Both the position numbers and the translations under genes were made by a program. A stretch of DNA of 33,997 bases from Amylibacter sp. (GTDB taxonomy: Bacteria; Pseudomonadota; Alphaproteobacteria; Rhodobacterales; Rhodobacteraceae). The notes beneath the pieces were generated by a model. It made no database searches, was not told where the DNA came from, and saw nothing but the letters and a program-made list of their open reading frames with translations. Within the stretch, counting starts at the first letter, position 1. Every line of letters starts with the position of its first letter. This document shows, one piece after another, positions 19,953 to 27,574 of the stretch. The DNA is taken from the NCBI GenBank assembly GCA_016764475.1, contig JAESRV010000002.1:1-33997 (forward strand), written 5' to 3'.

Positions 19953-20141
19953 TTAAAACCGTGGCATTGTGCGGCCGCGCCCGATTTTTTCTACTGTTAA
20001 GAATTCCGGCCAGCCATAGAAGTATTCATAGGCATAAAGCATGGCACAAGCCAGAATGATATAGAATACAAATTTTACCCGGCCCCGGGATGGCGGGCGA
20101 TCTGCCCAGCGTTTCATCCGCAAAAGCCAGCGCATGTTCAT
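19953..20141 (-). CDS. Small membrane protein of unknown function, translationally coupled to hpt
   Basis: 62 aa; one TM segment [24 protein letters not shown] overlaps the hpt stop (ATGA); ends about 9 bp before the monooxygenase start. Confidence 0.65.
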   Translation of the reverse strand: MNMRWLLRMKRWADRPPSRGRVKFVFYIILACAMLYAYEYFYGWPEFLTVEKIGRGRTMPRF

Positions 20142-20680
20142 TTTATGAAGCGCACTTTGCCGATATGATCCAGATTGCGGTTGCGTTGGGCGTAATCAAT
20201 GCCGTAGCCCACCACAAATTCATCGGGAATTTCAAAACCAACCCACCTGGCTGTGATATCCACTTCACGCCGCGCGGCTTTATTCAAAAGTGCGCATACC
20301 TCTAGGCGGGCAGGGTTGCGTGATTGCAGCAGTTTGACCACATGGTTCAGGGTGTGTCCGGTATCGACAATATCTTCAACCACCAGAATATCGCGCCCGG
20401 CAATCTCACCGCGTATGTCTTTCAAGATGCGCACTTCGCGTGAACTTTCCATGCCATCGCCATAGCTAGAGGTTTCCAGAAAATCGACCTCAACAGGTAA
20501 ATCAAGTTCACGTACCAGATCGGCAATAAACACGAATGAACCGCGTAACAGGCCGACTACAACCAGTTTATCCGTCCCTTTGAAATAATCCGATATTTCA
20601 AATGCCAGGCTTTCAACCCGCGCGGCAATGGATTTGGCGGAAATCATTTGGTCTATAACGTAATTGTCTTCTTGCGGCAT
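20138..20680 (-). CDS. hpt: Hypoxanthine phosphoribosyltransferase
   Basis: Start at [12 protein letters not shown] with AAGGAG upstream (the listed ORF starts at a GTG at 20704); PRTase motif [61 protein letters not shown]. Confidence 0.93.
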   Translation of the reverse strand: MPQEDNYVIDQMISAKSIAARVESLAFEISDYFKGTDKLVVVGLLRGSFVFIADLVRELDLPVEVDFLETSSYGDGMESSREVRILKDIRGEIAGRDILVVEDIVDTGHTLNHVVKLLQSRNPARLEVCALLNKAARREVDITARWVGFEIPDEFVVGYGIDYAQRNRNLDHIGKVRFIK

Positions 20681-20706
20681 GGTTAAGCTCCTTAATCGTG
20701 GCACCT

Positions 20707-20729
20707 ACCCAATGCGGTTCACATTGGGT
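20707..20729. promoter_or_regulatory. Inverted repeat in the hpt leader / hpt-COQ10 divergent intergenic region
   Basis: ACCCAATG-cggttca-CATTGGGT, 8-bp perfect arms, 7-nt spacer, shortly upstream of the hpt RBS. Confidence 0.45.
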
Positions 20730-20855
20730 GGTTATATTAGAAGGAACTTAACCCATAGAGTGCGTGCTGAAAAGCGGGTTTGTTGGGTCAAGAGCTTGTG
20801 AAACATATGGATGCTCGCTAGAAGGTTACGGTAACAGTTTTCAAGAATGCACCCC

Positions 20856-21299
20856 ATGCCAACCCACGCAGAAAAACGAGTGATGCCCCATACGGCGCAA
20901 CAAATGTACGACCTGATTGCGGATGTGGATGCATACCCCGAATTCCTGCCGTGGTGTTCCGCTGTGCGGGTCAACAAACGCACGTTGAAAGCGGATAATA
21001 TGGTTATTGAGGCCGATATGGTGATCTCGTTCAAAGTGTTTCGTGAACGTTTTGGATCACGCGTAACATTGATGCCCGACACACATAAAATTGATGTGGA
21101 GTATCTGGACGGGCCTTTCAAATACCTGAACAATCACTGGAAGTTCGTGGATTGTGAAGGTGGCTGTGAAGTGGATTTCTTTGTGGACTTTGAGTTTAAA
21201 TCAAAAATCCTGCAAACCATCATCGGCGTGGTTTTCGGCGAAGCCATGAAGAAAATCGTCGGTGCTTTTGAAACCCGCGCTAAATCCCTATATAAATAG
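20856..21299 (+). CDS. COQ10/RatA-like START-domain (polyketide cyclase) protein
   Basis: MPHTAQQMYDLIADVDAYPEFLPWCSAVRV ... YLDGPFKYLNNHWKF ... VDFFVDFEFKSKILQTIIGVVFGEAMKKIVGAFETRA; start ATG 20847 or 20856. Confidence 0.92.
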   Translation: MPTHAEKRVMPHTAQQMYDLIADVDAYPEFLPWCSAVRVNKRTLKADNMVIEADMVISFKVFRERFGSRVTLMPDTHKIDVEYLDGPFKYLNNHWKFVDCEGGCEVDFFVDFEFKSKILQTIIGVVFGEAMKKIVGAFETRAKSLYK

Positions 21300-21309
21300 G
21301 AATAGAAAA

Positions 21310-22374
21310 ATGACAATTTGGCCCGATACCAGACTTTGCCAATTGCTGGACATAGAACACCCGATCATTCAGGCCCCGATGGCAGGCGCCAGCACCGCTG
21401 AAATGGCCGCTGTTGTGGGCAATGCAGGCGGTATGGGGTCTTTGGGCTGTGCGATGATGGATGCGGATGGTGTGCTGGCTGTGGCGGCCAAAACACGCGA
21501 ATTGTCTAACTGCGCGCTGAACCTGAATTTCTTTTGCCATAAAGTGCCTGTTGCAGATGATACCCGCGCCCGTGCGGCCCGGACACGTTTGCAACCTTGG
21601 TTTGATAAGCTGGATGCAGGCGACATGCCTGATGTCACCGAAAGCAACTTTCCATTTAACGCGCAGATTTGTGAGGCGGTGTTGGAAGCCTCTCCCAAAG
21701 TTGCCAGCTTTCACTTTGGTCTGCCTGACGCGGATTTGGTGCAAAAGCTGAAAGACGCAGGCATTATCATCCTGTCGTCAGCCACAACTGCGGCGGAAGC
21801 CCGTTGGTTGGAAAATCACGGGGCCGATGCCATCATTGCCCAAGGGGCTGAAGCGGGTGGCCATAACGGCTGGTTTTTGCCGCGCACGGGTGAGGTGGCC
21901 GGCACCATGGCCCTTGTGCCGCGTGTGGTTGACGCAGTTGATTGCCCGGTGATTGCCGCAGGCGGCATTGCCGACGGGCGCGGCATTGCGGCGGCCTTTG
22001 CACTGGGGGCGGCAGGCGTGCAAATCGGTACGGCATTTTTGGCAACCCCCGAAAGTGCGGTCAGTGATATTCACAAACAAACGCTGGCAGCGGCCACAGG
22101 CGATGACACGCAATTCAGCCAAGCGTTTTCGGGCAGGGATGCGCGTACAATCGTCAACGATTATGCCCGCGACATGGCGGATGTAAAAGACTGGCCCGAC
22201 TTTCCGTTGATGAATACGGTCACGGCGCCTTTGCGGGCGGCTTCAGCCAAAGCGGGGCTGCCTGATACTGTGTCTTTGTGGGCAGGCCAAGGGGCTGGGT
22301 TGGTGAAAGCCGGCACGACGCGCGAAGTGTTTGAAACCTTGGTCAAACAGGCAAAAGTTGCGTTGGGCAAGTAA
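21310..22374 (+). CDS. Nitronate monooxygenase family (2-nitropropane dioxygenase-like) flavoprotein
   Basis: Start MTIWPDTRLCQLLDIEHPIIQAPMAG; AIIAQGAEAGGHNGWF, VIAAGGIADGRGIAAAFALGAAGVQIGTAFLATPES. Confidence 0.92.
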   Translation: MTIWPDTRLCQLLDIEHPIIQAPMAGASTAEMAAVVGNAGGMGSLGCAMMDADGVLAVAAKTRELSNCALNLNFFCHKVPVADDTRARAARTRLQPWFDKLDAGDMPDVTESNFPFNAQICEAVLEASPKVASFHFGLPDADLVQKLKDAGIIILSSATTAAEARWLENHGADAIIAQGAEAGGHNGWFLPRTGEVAGTMALVPRVVDAVDCPVIAAGGIADGRGIAAAFALGAAGVQIGTAFLATPESAVSDIHKQTLAAATGDDTQFSQAFSGRDARTIVNDYARDMADVKDWPDFPLMNTVTAPLRAASAKAGLPDTVSLWAGQGAGLVKAGTTREVFETLVKQAKVALGK

Positions 22375-22418
22375 GCCGCGTTCGCCCTACTAACAAATTC
22401 ATAACAAAGCCCGTGTAA

Positions 22419-22453
22419 AAAACCCGTGACGTCAAAAAGCGGTCACGGGTTTT
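22419..22453 (+). terminator. Rho-independent terminator after the nitronate monooxygenase gene
   Basis: AAAACCCGTGAC-gtcaaaaagcg-GTCACGGGTTTT. Confidence 0.88.
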
Positions 22454-22643
22454 CAAAGGATGTGTAACAGCATCAAATGCGAAAACCACCATACGGCTTA
22501 ACAGTTAAGAATTGGTGCATGAGGCTAAACACTCATGTTCGGCACGATACCGCATATGGCGGGCCCGCCTTTTTCATAACAGATAAACCCTGATATATAC
22601 GAAACCCCGCCAGCCGGAATAGGCAACGGGGCAAAAGGCGTGT

Positions 22644-23278
22644 CTATTGTTTTTCTAAAGCCAGACGAATGCCTAGGGCAATGAATATGCTGCCCAAAAT
22701 ACGATCCATCCACAACCCGATGCGTTTGTTGTTGCGCAGCGTGGCAGTAAGTTTGCCGCCTGCCAGAACCAAAGGCGGTTCGATAAAGGCCGCCACAACG
22801 ATAATCAGCACCCCGTGCAAAAACAGTTGCGCCCAGACGGGGCCTGCGTCTGCCACAACAAATTGCGGCAGGAACGCCAGAAAAAAGATCGCCACTTTGG
22901 GGTTCAGCGTGCCGATGAATATGCCTTGTTTGTAGATCGAAAAGAAACTTGCGCTGCTTTTAACGGTCTCAGAAATAAACGAGCCCCCCCCGAACGCAAA
23001 GCCGCAATGCCCAGCCAGATCAGATAGGCGGCACCTGCCCATTTGACGATAGAAAATGCCACCGCCGATGTGGCCAGAATAACCGACAGGCCGGCGGCAG
23101 CCATCAAGACATGGCCAAACGCGCCAGTCCAGACCCCGAACATCGCGGCAAAACCCGATCGCTTACCACCGCGCATGGTTTGCCCGAGGATAAAGGCAAT
23201 GTCAGGCCCCGGGGACAGGTTCAAAAGAACGGCAGCGGTCAGGAACGTTGTCCAGTGAAGTATATTATAATCAAACAT
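22644..23278 (-). pseudogene. LysE/RhtB family exporter split into two frames at a G8 tract (frameshifted CDS)
   Basis: N-terminal half in ORF 22904..23278 (LNLSPGPDIAFILGQTMRGGKRSGFAAMFGVWTGAFGHVLMAAAGLS...LIWLGIAALRSGG). C-terminal half in ORF 22644..23042 (SFISETVKSSASFFSIYKQGIFIGTLNPKVAIFFLAFLPQFV...). The halves join exactly at the C8 run (+ strand 22984-22991). Confidence 0.85.
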
Positions 23279-23352
23279 ATGTGTGTTGTGGCGTGACCTT
23301 GCAAAACTGTCAATTCATCTTTGGTGATGATACCCGTAACAGTCTTTGATAT

Positions 23353-23826
23353 TTACTGTGCGGCTTTCAGTAATAGGCCAAGTGCAAATTCGGTTGCTTT
23401 TAGGCGCACATTTTCACGCCCGATGGCCCCGAATTCAACGGTTTCACAATGCGTATCGCGCCCCTTTTGCGCCAGGGCAAAACACACGCGGCCTTCTGGT
23501 TTGTGCGCGGATGGGCCGGGGCCTGCAATGCCTGTGATTGCAACCGCGATATCAACATTTGCAGCGTTTAGCGCCCCTGTGGCCATCTCGTAGGCCACCT
23601 GATTTGAAACTGCACCATAAACATCCAGTGTTGCAGACAACACGCCCAGCATTTGCATTTTGGCATTGTTTGAATAGGTGACAAAGCCGCGATCTACCAC
23701 GTCGGATGATCCTGCAATTTGCGTTAAAGCGGCGGCCACCATGCCACCCGTGCAGCTTTCGGCAGTGGCTAAGATCCAGCCTTTGGCACGGCATGCTTGC
23801 AATACACGGCGTGCCAGATCTGTCAT
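23353..23826 (-). CDS. pncC: CinA C-terminal domain protein (nicotinamide-nucleotide amidase type)
   Basis: 157 aa; ILATAESCTGGMVAAALTQIAGSSDVVDRGFVTYSNNAKMQMLGV; AVAITGIAGPGPSAHKPEGRVCFAL. Confidence 0.93.
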   Translation of the reverse strand: MTDLARRVLQACRAKGWILATAESCTGGMVAAALTQIAGSSDVVDRGFVTYSNNAKMQMLGVLSATLDVYGAVSNQVAYEMATGALNAANVDIAVAITGIAGPGPSAHKPEGRVCFALAQKGRDTHCETVEFGAIGRENVRLKATEFALGLLLKAAQ

Positions 23827-24308
23827 TACACCGTCAACCCGTGATATATGCCTGCAGAAACCACAACCGCAATCGCGGCGAAAATGCCCGCCAGAACATC
23901 GTCAAACATCACCCCGAATGCGGTTTCTTTTTTATCAGCCCAGCTGATCGGCCAAGGCTTGAAGATGTCGAACAGGCGAAAGAAGATGAAGCCCGCAACC
24001 AGGGCAGGCCAAATCAGCGGCAGGTCGTGGCGGGTGAACATGTATGAGGCAGGCAGTAGCGTGATCCATTGGCCTGCAACCTCATCAATCACAATCTCGC
24101 CGGGGTCGTGGTTTTCCTTGCCTTTGGTTTGCTGGATTGTGGCCCACCAGCCGACGAAGAAAACCACTACTGTGGCGGCCAGAAGTGCGTTGAAACCGCC
24201 CCAGTTATGTAAAAGAATGGCGAACGGCAGGGCCGCCAATGACCCCCATGTGCCGGGCGCTTTGGGCAATAGCCCTGTGTAGAAGAATGTTGCGATTATT
24301 TTGCTCAT
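23826..24308 (-). CDS. pgpA: Phosphatidylglycerophosphatase A
   Basis: 160 aa; FYTGLLPKAPGTWGSLAALPFA, DPGEIVIDEVAGQWI, FRLFDIFKPWPISWADKK; overlaps cinA by 1 nt (TAATG). Confidence 0.93.
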   Translation of the reverse strand: MSKIIATFFYTGLLPKAPGTWGSLAALPFAILLHNWGGFNALLAATVVVFFVGWWATIQQTKGKENHDPGEIVIDEVAGQWITLLPASYMFTRHDLPLIWPALVAGFIFFRLFDIFKPWPISWADKKETAFGVMFDDVLAGIFAAIAVVVSAGIYHGLTV

Positions 24309-25447
24309 GTTTTCACCAATGTTGCTGTGGCTTGGGCGGCGATACCTTCACCGCGTCCCGTGAAGCCTAGTTTTTCGGATGTGGTGGCTTTAACGCTGAT
24401 GCGGTCAAGTGCAACACCTGTTATAGCGGCCAAAGCTTGACGCATTGCTAATGCATGCGGCCCGATTTTGGGTTGTTCGCAGATTAAAGTACAGTCAATA
24501 TTAGATATGTTAAATCCTTTTGAAACAGCCACTTCTACGGCTTTCTTCAAGAAGATATCCGATGCGGCCCCTTTCCATTGGATGTCAGACGGGGGAAACC
24601 ATTGGCCGATATCGCCTGCGCTAATCGCGCCGAAAATCGCGTCTGTTATCGCGTGCATGCCGACATCCGCATCCGAATGGCCGATCAATCCGCGATCAAA
24701 CGGGATTTTTATGCCGCACAAGACCACATGATCGCCTGCGCCAAGCTTATGCACATCAAACCCGTTGCCGACCCGTATATCCATCGTACTTCCCAACAAC
24801 CGTTCAGCCAAAGCAAAATCCTCTGGCTGTGTTACTTTCATGTTCAGTTCTGACCCCAGAACCGCCACAACGTCAAGGCCTGTAAGGCGGGCCAAGGCAA
24901 CATCATCGTCTGCCGCATGGTCGGCGGCAACATGTGCGGCCAGAATATCGTTTAGATGAAACGCCTGCGGAGTTTGCCCGCGCCAAAGCGTGTCACGTGG
25001 CTGTGCTGTGGTGGCATTTTTGCCATCAACCTGCCAAAGCGCGTCGGTGACGGGCAGGGCAAGAAAGGCGGCGCGGTTGGTTTCCAAGGCATCTATCACC
25101 CGTTCCAGTGCGTTCAGCGGCAATAGCGGGCGGGCCCCGTCGTGGATGAATACCAAGTCACCGGTGCAGGCACGTAAACCGTTCAGGGCTGATGCGCTTC
25201 GGGTATCTGCGCCGTAAACAGGCGGTTGTAGACGTGTATCTGTAATACCGCTAATACATTGATTATAATGATCTATATCATCAGGGTGAATGACAACCCG
25301 CACGGTATCTATGCGTGTGCTTGCCAGAATGGCGCGGATGCTGTGGCGCAGGATCGGTTCACCTGCAAGCATGCGGTATTGCTTGGGCAGGCCGCCGCCT
25401 GCACGGGTGCCGCGCCCTGCGGCAAGGATCAGACCTGTGCGTTTCAT
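24305..25447 (-). CDS. ispDF: Bifunctional 2-C-methyl-D-erythritol 4-phosphate cytidylyltransferase / 2,4-cyclodiphosphate synthase
   Basis: IspD half: LILAAGRGTRAGGGLPKQYRMLAGEPILRHS, FIHDGARPLL. IspF half: RVGNGFDVHKLGAGDHVVLCGIKIPFDRGLIGHSDADVGMHAITDAIFGA, TTSEKLGFTGRGEGIAAQA. Confidence 0.96.
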   Translation of the reverse strand: MKRTGLILAAGRGTRAGGGLPKQYRMLAGEPILRHSIRAILASTRIDTVRVVIHPDDIDHYNQCISGITDTRLQPPVYGADTRSASALNGLRACTGDLVFIHDGARPLLPLNALERVIDALETNRAAFLALPVTDALWQVDGKNATTAQPRDTLWRGQTPQAFHLNDILAAHVAADHAADDDVALARLTGLDVVAVLGSELNMKVTQPEDFALAERLLGSTMDIRVGNGFDVHKLGAGDHVVLCGIKIPFDRGLIGHSDADVGMHAITDAIFGAISAGDIGQWFPPSDIQWKGAASDIFLKKAVEVAVSKGFNISNIDCTLICEQPKIGPHALAMRQALAAITGVALDRISVKATTSEKLGFTGRGEGIAAQATATLVKT

Positions 25448-25514
25448 GGCTGCTTATCCCTTGTTGCAGTGTTGAAAGAACAAGGTTATGAAGGTGTTTG
25501 CACAAGGATTAGGC

Positions 25515-26498
25515 ATGTCGTCCATTCTGATTGAAAATAAGGCACTTACGCCTGCTGTTTTTCTGGCTCCTTTAGCTGGTATCACAGATTTACCGTTTCG
25601 TAACCTCGTATCTGGGTTCGGGGCGGGTTTAGTGGTGTCTGAAATGGTCGCATCCCAAGAAATGGTGCAGGCGCGGCCCTCAACACGGGCGCGTGCCGAA
25701 CTGGGCTTCGGTTCACAAAACACGGCGGTGCAAATTGCCGGTCGCGATGCCTATTGGATGGCGGAATGTGCCAAAATGTGCGCGGGTAACGGTGCCAAGA
25801 TCATTGACATAAACATGGGCTGCCCGTCAAAGACGGTCACCCACGGGCAATCCGGGTCAGCCTTGATGAAAACCCCAGATTTTGCGCTTTCCCTGATTGA
25901 AGCGGTGGTAGCAGCGGTTGATGTGCCCGTCACCCTGAAAACCCGCCTTGGCTGGGATGACGCATTGCTGAATGCCCCCGATATTGCGCGTAGGGCGCAA
26001 GATGCAGGTGTGCAGATGGTCACTATTCATGGCCGCACGCGGTGTCAGTTTTACAAAGGGCAGGCGGATTGGGCCGCGATTGCGGCAGTAAAAGATGCGG
26101 TTGATATTCCGGTGATCGCCAACGGTGATATTGTGGACACGGATAGTGCCAAACAGGCTTTGGTGCAATCAGGTGCCGACGGTGTGATGGTCGGGCGGGG
26201 TGCGCAGGGGCGGCCTTGGGCTTTGGCGCAAATCGCCCATGATATATTCGGGGAAGATGCGCCTGATATTCCAGTTGGAAATGATCTTATTGATTTAATA
26301 TCAAAGCATTATGAGTCAATGTTAAGCTTTTATGGTGTCGTTCTTGGCAGCCGTGTTTCGCGTAAGCATCTGGGCTGGTATATGGATGATCTGGGCACCT
26401 CAAAAAATCTGCGTCGCGCCATTCAAACTGAAAAAGATACCGATGTGGTTCTGTCCCTGATTGGCCGCCTTCCGGATGATCAAGAGGTCGCCGCATGA
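25515..26498 (+). CDS. dusB: tRNA-dihydrouridine synthase (NifR3-type)
   Basis: LAPLAGITDLPFRNLV, IDINMGCPSKTVTHGQSGSALMKTP, VTIHGRTRCQFYKGQADW, ANGDIVD, VMVGRGAQGRPWAL; start ATG 25515 more likely than 25488. Confidence 0.93.
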   Translation: MSSILIENKALTPAVFLAPLAGITDLPFRNLVSGFGAGLVVSEMVASQEMVQARPSTRARAELGFGSQNTAVQIAGRDAYWMAECAKMCAGNGAKIIDINMGCPSKTVTHGQSGSALMKTPDFALSLIEAVVAAVDVPVTLKTRLGWDDALLNAPDIARRAQDAGVQMVTIHGRTRCQFYKGQADWAAIAAVKDAVDIPVIANGDIVDTDSAKQALVQSGADGVMVGRGAQGRPWALAQIAHDIFGEDAPDIPVGNDLIDLISKHYESMLSFYGVVLGSRVSRKHLGWYMDDLGTSKNLRRAIQTEKDTDVVLSLIGRLPDDQEVAA

Positions 26499-27574
26499 GC
26501 GATAAGACCTTTGAAAATATCTGGGATGCATTGCCGTTTCCTGCCTTTGTCGTAAGTTCGGATCACCGGATTGAACATGCGAATGCAGCCGCAGAACAGT
26601 TGGTATCGACTTCACAAAAACAAATGAAAAACAAAGCCTTGTCGCATTTATTTCATGAGGATTCGATTGTTGTGGGTACGCTGAAACAAGCGATTAAAGA
26701 TAAAGGCTCTGTGACGCAATATAATGTGGACGTGGCCATTGCCGATAAACGCGCGGCATCGTGCAATATTTATGTCAGCTTTCTGGATGCGACCCAAACC
26801 GATCTGTTGTTGGTTGTGCAACCCAATGGGGCGGCGCAAAAGATGAGCCAGTCTTTAACCAACTTGGCAGCTGCACGTTCGGTTACCGCAATGGCCGCGA
26901 TGCTGGCCCATGAAATCCGCAATCCTTTGGCGGGAATTTCGGGGGCGGCGCAATTACTGGCAATGAATGCCAGTGATGATGACATTGAACTGGCCGATAT
27001 GATCGGGCAGGAAACCCGGCGTATCGGGCAGTTGGTGGACCGGGTTGAACATTTTGGCGATTTGCGCCCGATGACGCCCAAACCGGTGAATATCCACGAT
27101 GTTCTAGACCGCGCAAGAGTGGCTGCCGAAGCCGGCCATGCGGCGGGGGTTTTATTTCGTCTGGATTATGATCCATCCTTGCCGGATGTGGCGGGGGATG
27201 CCGATCAGCTGCTGCAAGTCTTTCAAAACATTCTTAAAAACTCTGCTGAGGCAGTATCAGGCAAGCGTGGTGAGATCACGATTCGCAGCTCATATAATTC
27301 AGGTGTGAAACTGGCGATGCAAGGCCATAAAACCCAAAACCTGCCGCTGCATATTGAGATCATTGATAATGGCTGCGGTATACCTGACAATCTGATTTCA
27401 GAGGTGTTTGACCCGTTTGTAAGTTCAAAATCAAACGGCACCGGGCTGGGCCTGTCACTGGTTTCTAAAATTATTGCCGCCCACGGCGGGTTGGTGGAAT
27501 GCACCAGCCGGGAAGGGCGCACGGTGTTTTCTGTGCGCTTGCCAGTGTGGCAAAAGAAAAAGGGAAGTATTTAG
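26495..27574 (+). CDS. ntrB: Nitrogen regulation sensor histidine kinase NtrB
   Basis: PAS region, H-box MLAHEIRNPLAGISGAAQLL, N-box NILKNSAEAV, G-boxes DNGCGIPDNL and GTGLGLSLVSKII; ATGA overlap with dusB. Confidence 0.95.
   Translation: MSDKTFENIWDALPFPAFVVSSDHRIEHANAAAEQLVSTSQKQMKNKALSHLFHEDSIVVGTLKQAIKDKGSVTQYNVDVAIADKRAASCNIYVSFLDATQTDLLLVVQPNGAAQKMSQSLTNLAAARSVTAMAAMLAHEIRNPLAGISGAAQLLAMNASDDDIELADMIGQETRRIGQLVDRVEHFGDLRPMTPKPVNIHDVLDRARVAAEAGHAAGVLFRLDYDPSLPDVAGDADQLLQVFQNILKNSAEAVSGKRGEITIRSSYNSGVKLAMQGHKTQNLPLHIEIIDNGCGIPDNLISEVFDPFVSSKSNGTGLGLSLVSKIIAAHGGLVECTSREGRTVFSVRLPVWQKKKGSI

Noticed and set aside
20856-21299. RatA-type toxin of a toxin-antitoxin system
   Set aside because: The family name RatA is sometimes attached, but the protein is a START/COQ10-like protein with no partner antitoxin next to it; ubiquinone-related function is more likely.
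22525-22713. 62-aa ORF downstream of LysE on the minus strand
   Set aside because: Partly overlaps the LysE 3' end, no convincing RBS or domain; intergenic sequence is more likely regulatory or terminator-like.
23826-25447. IspD-IspF fusion as a novel architecture
   Set aside because: Bifunctional IspDF is well established in alphaproteobacteria.
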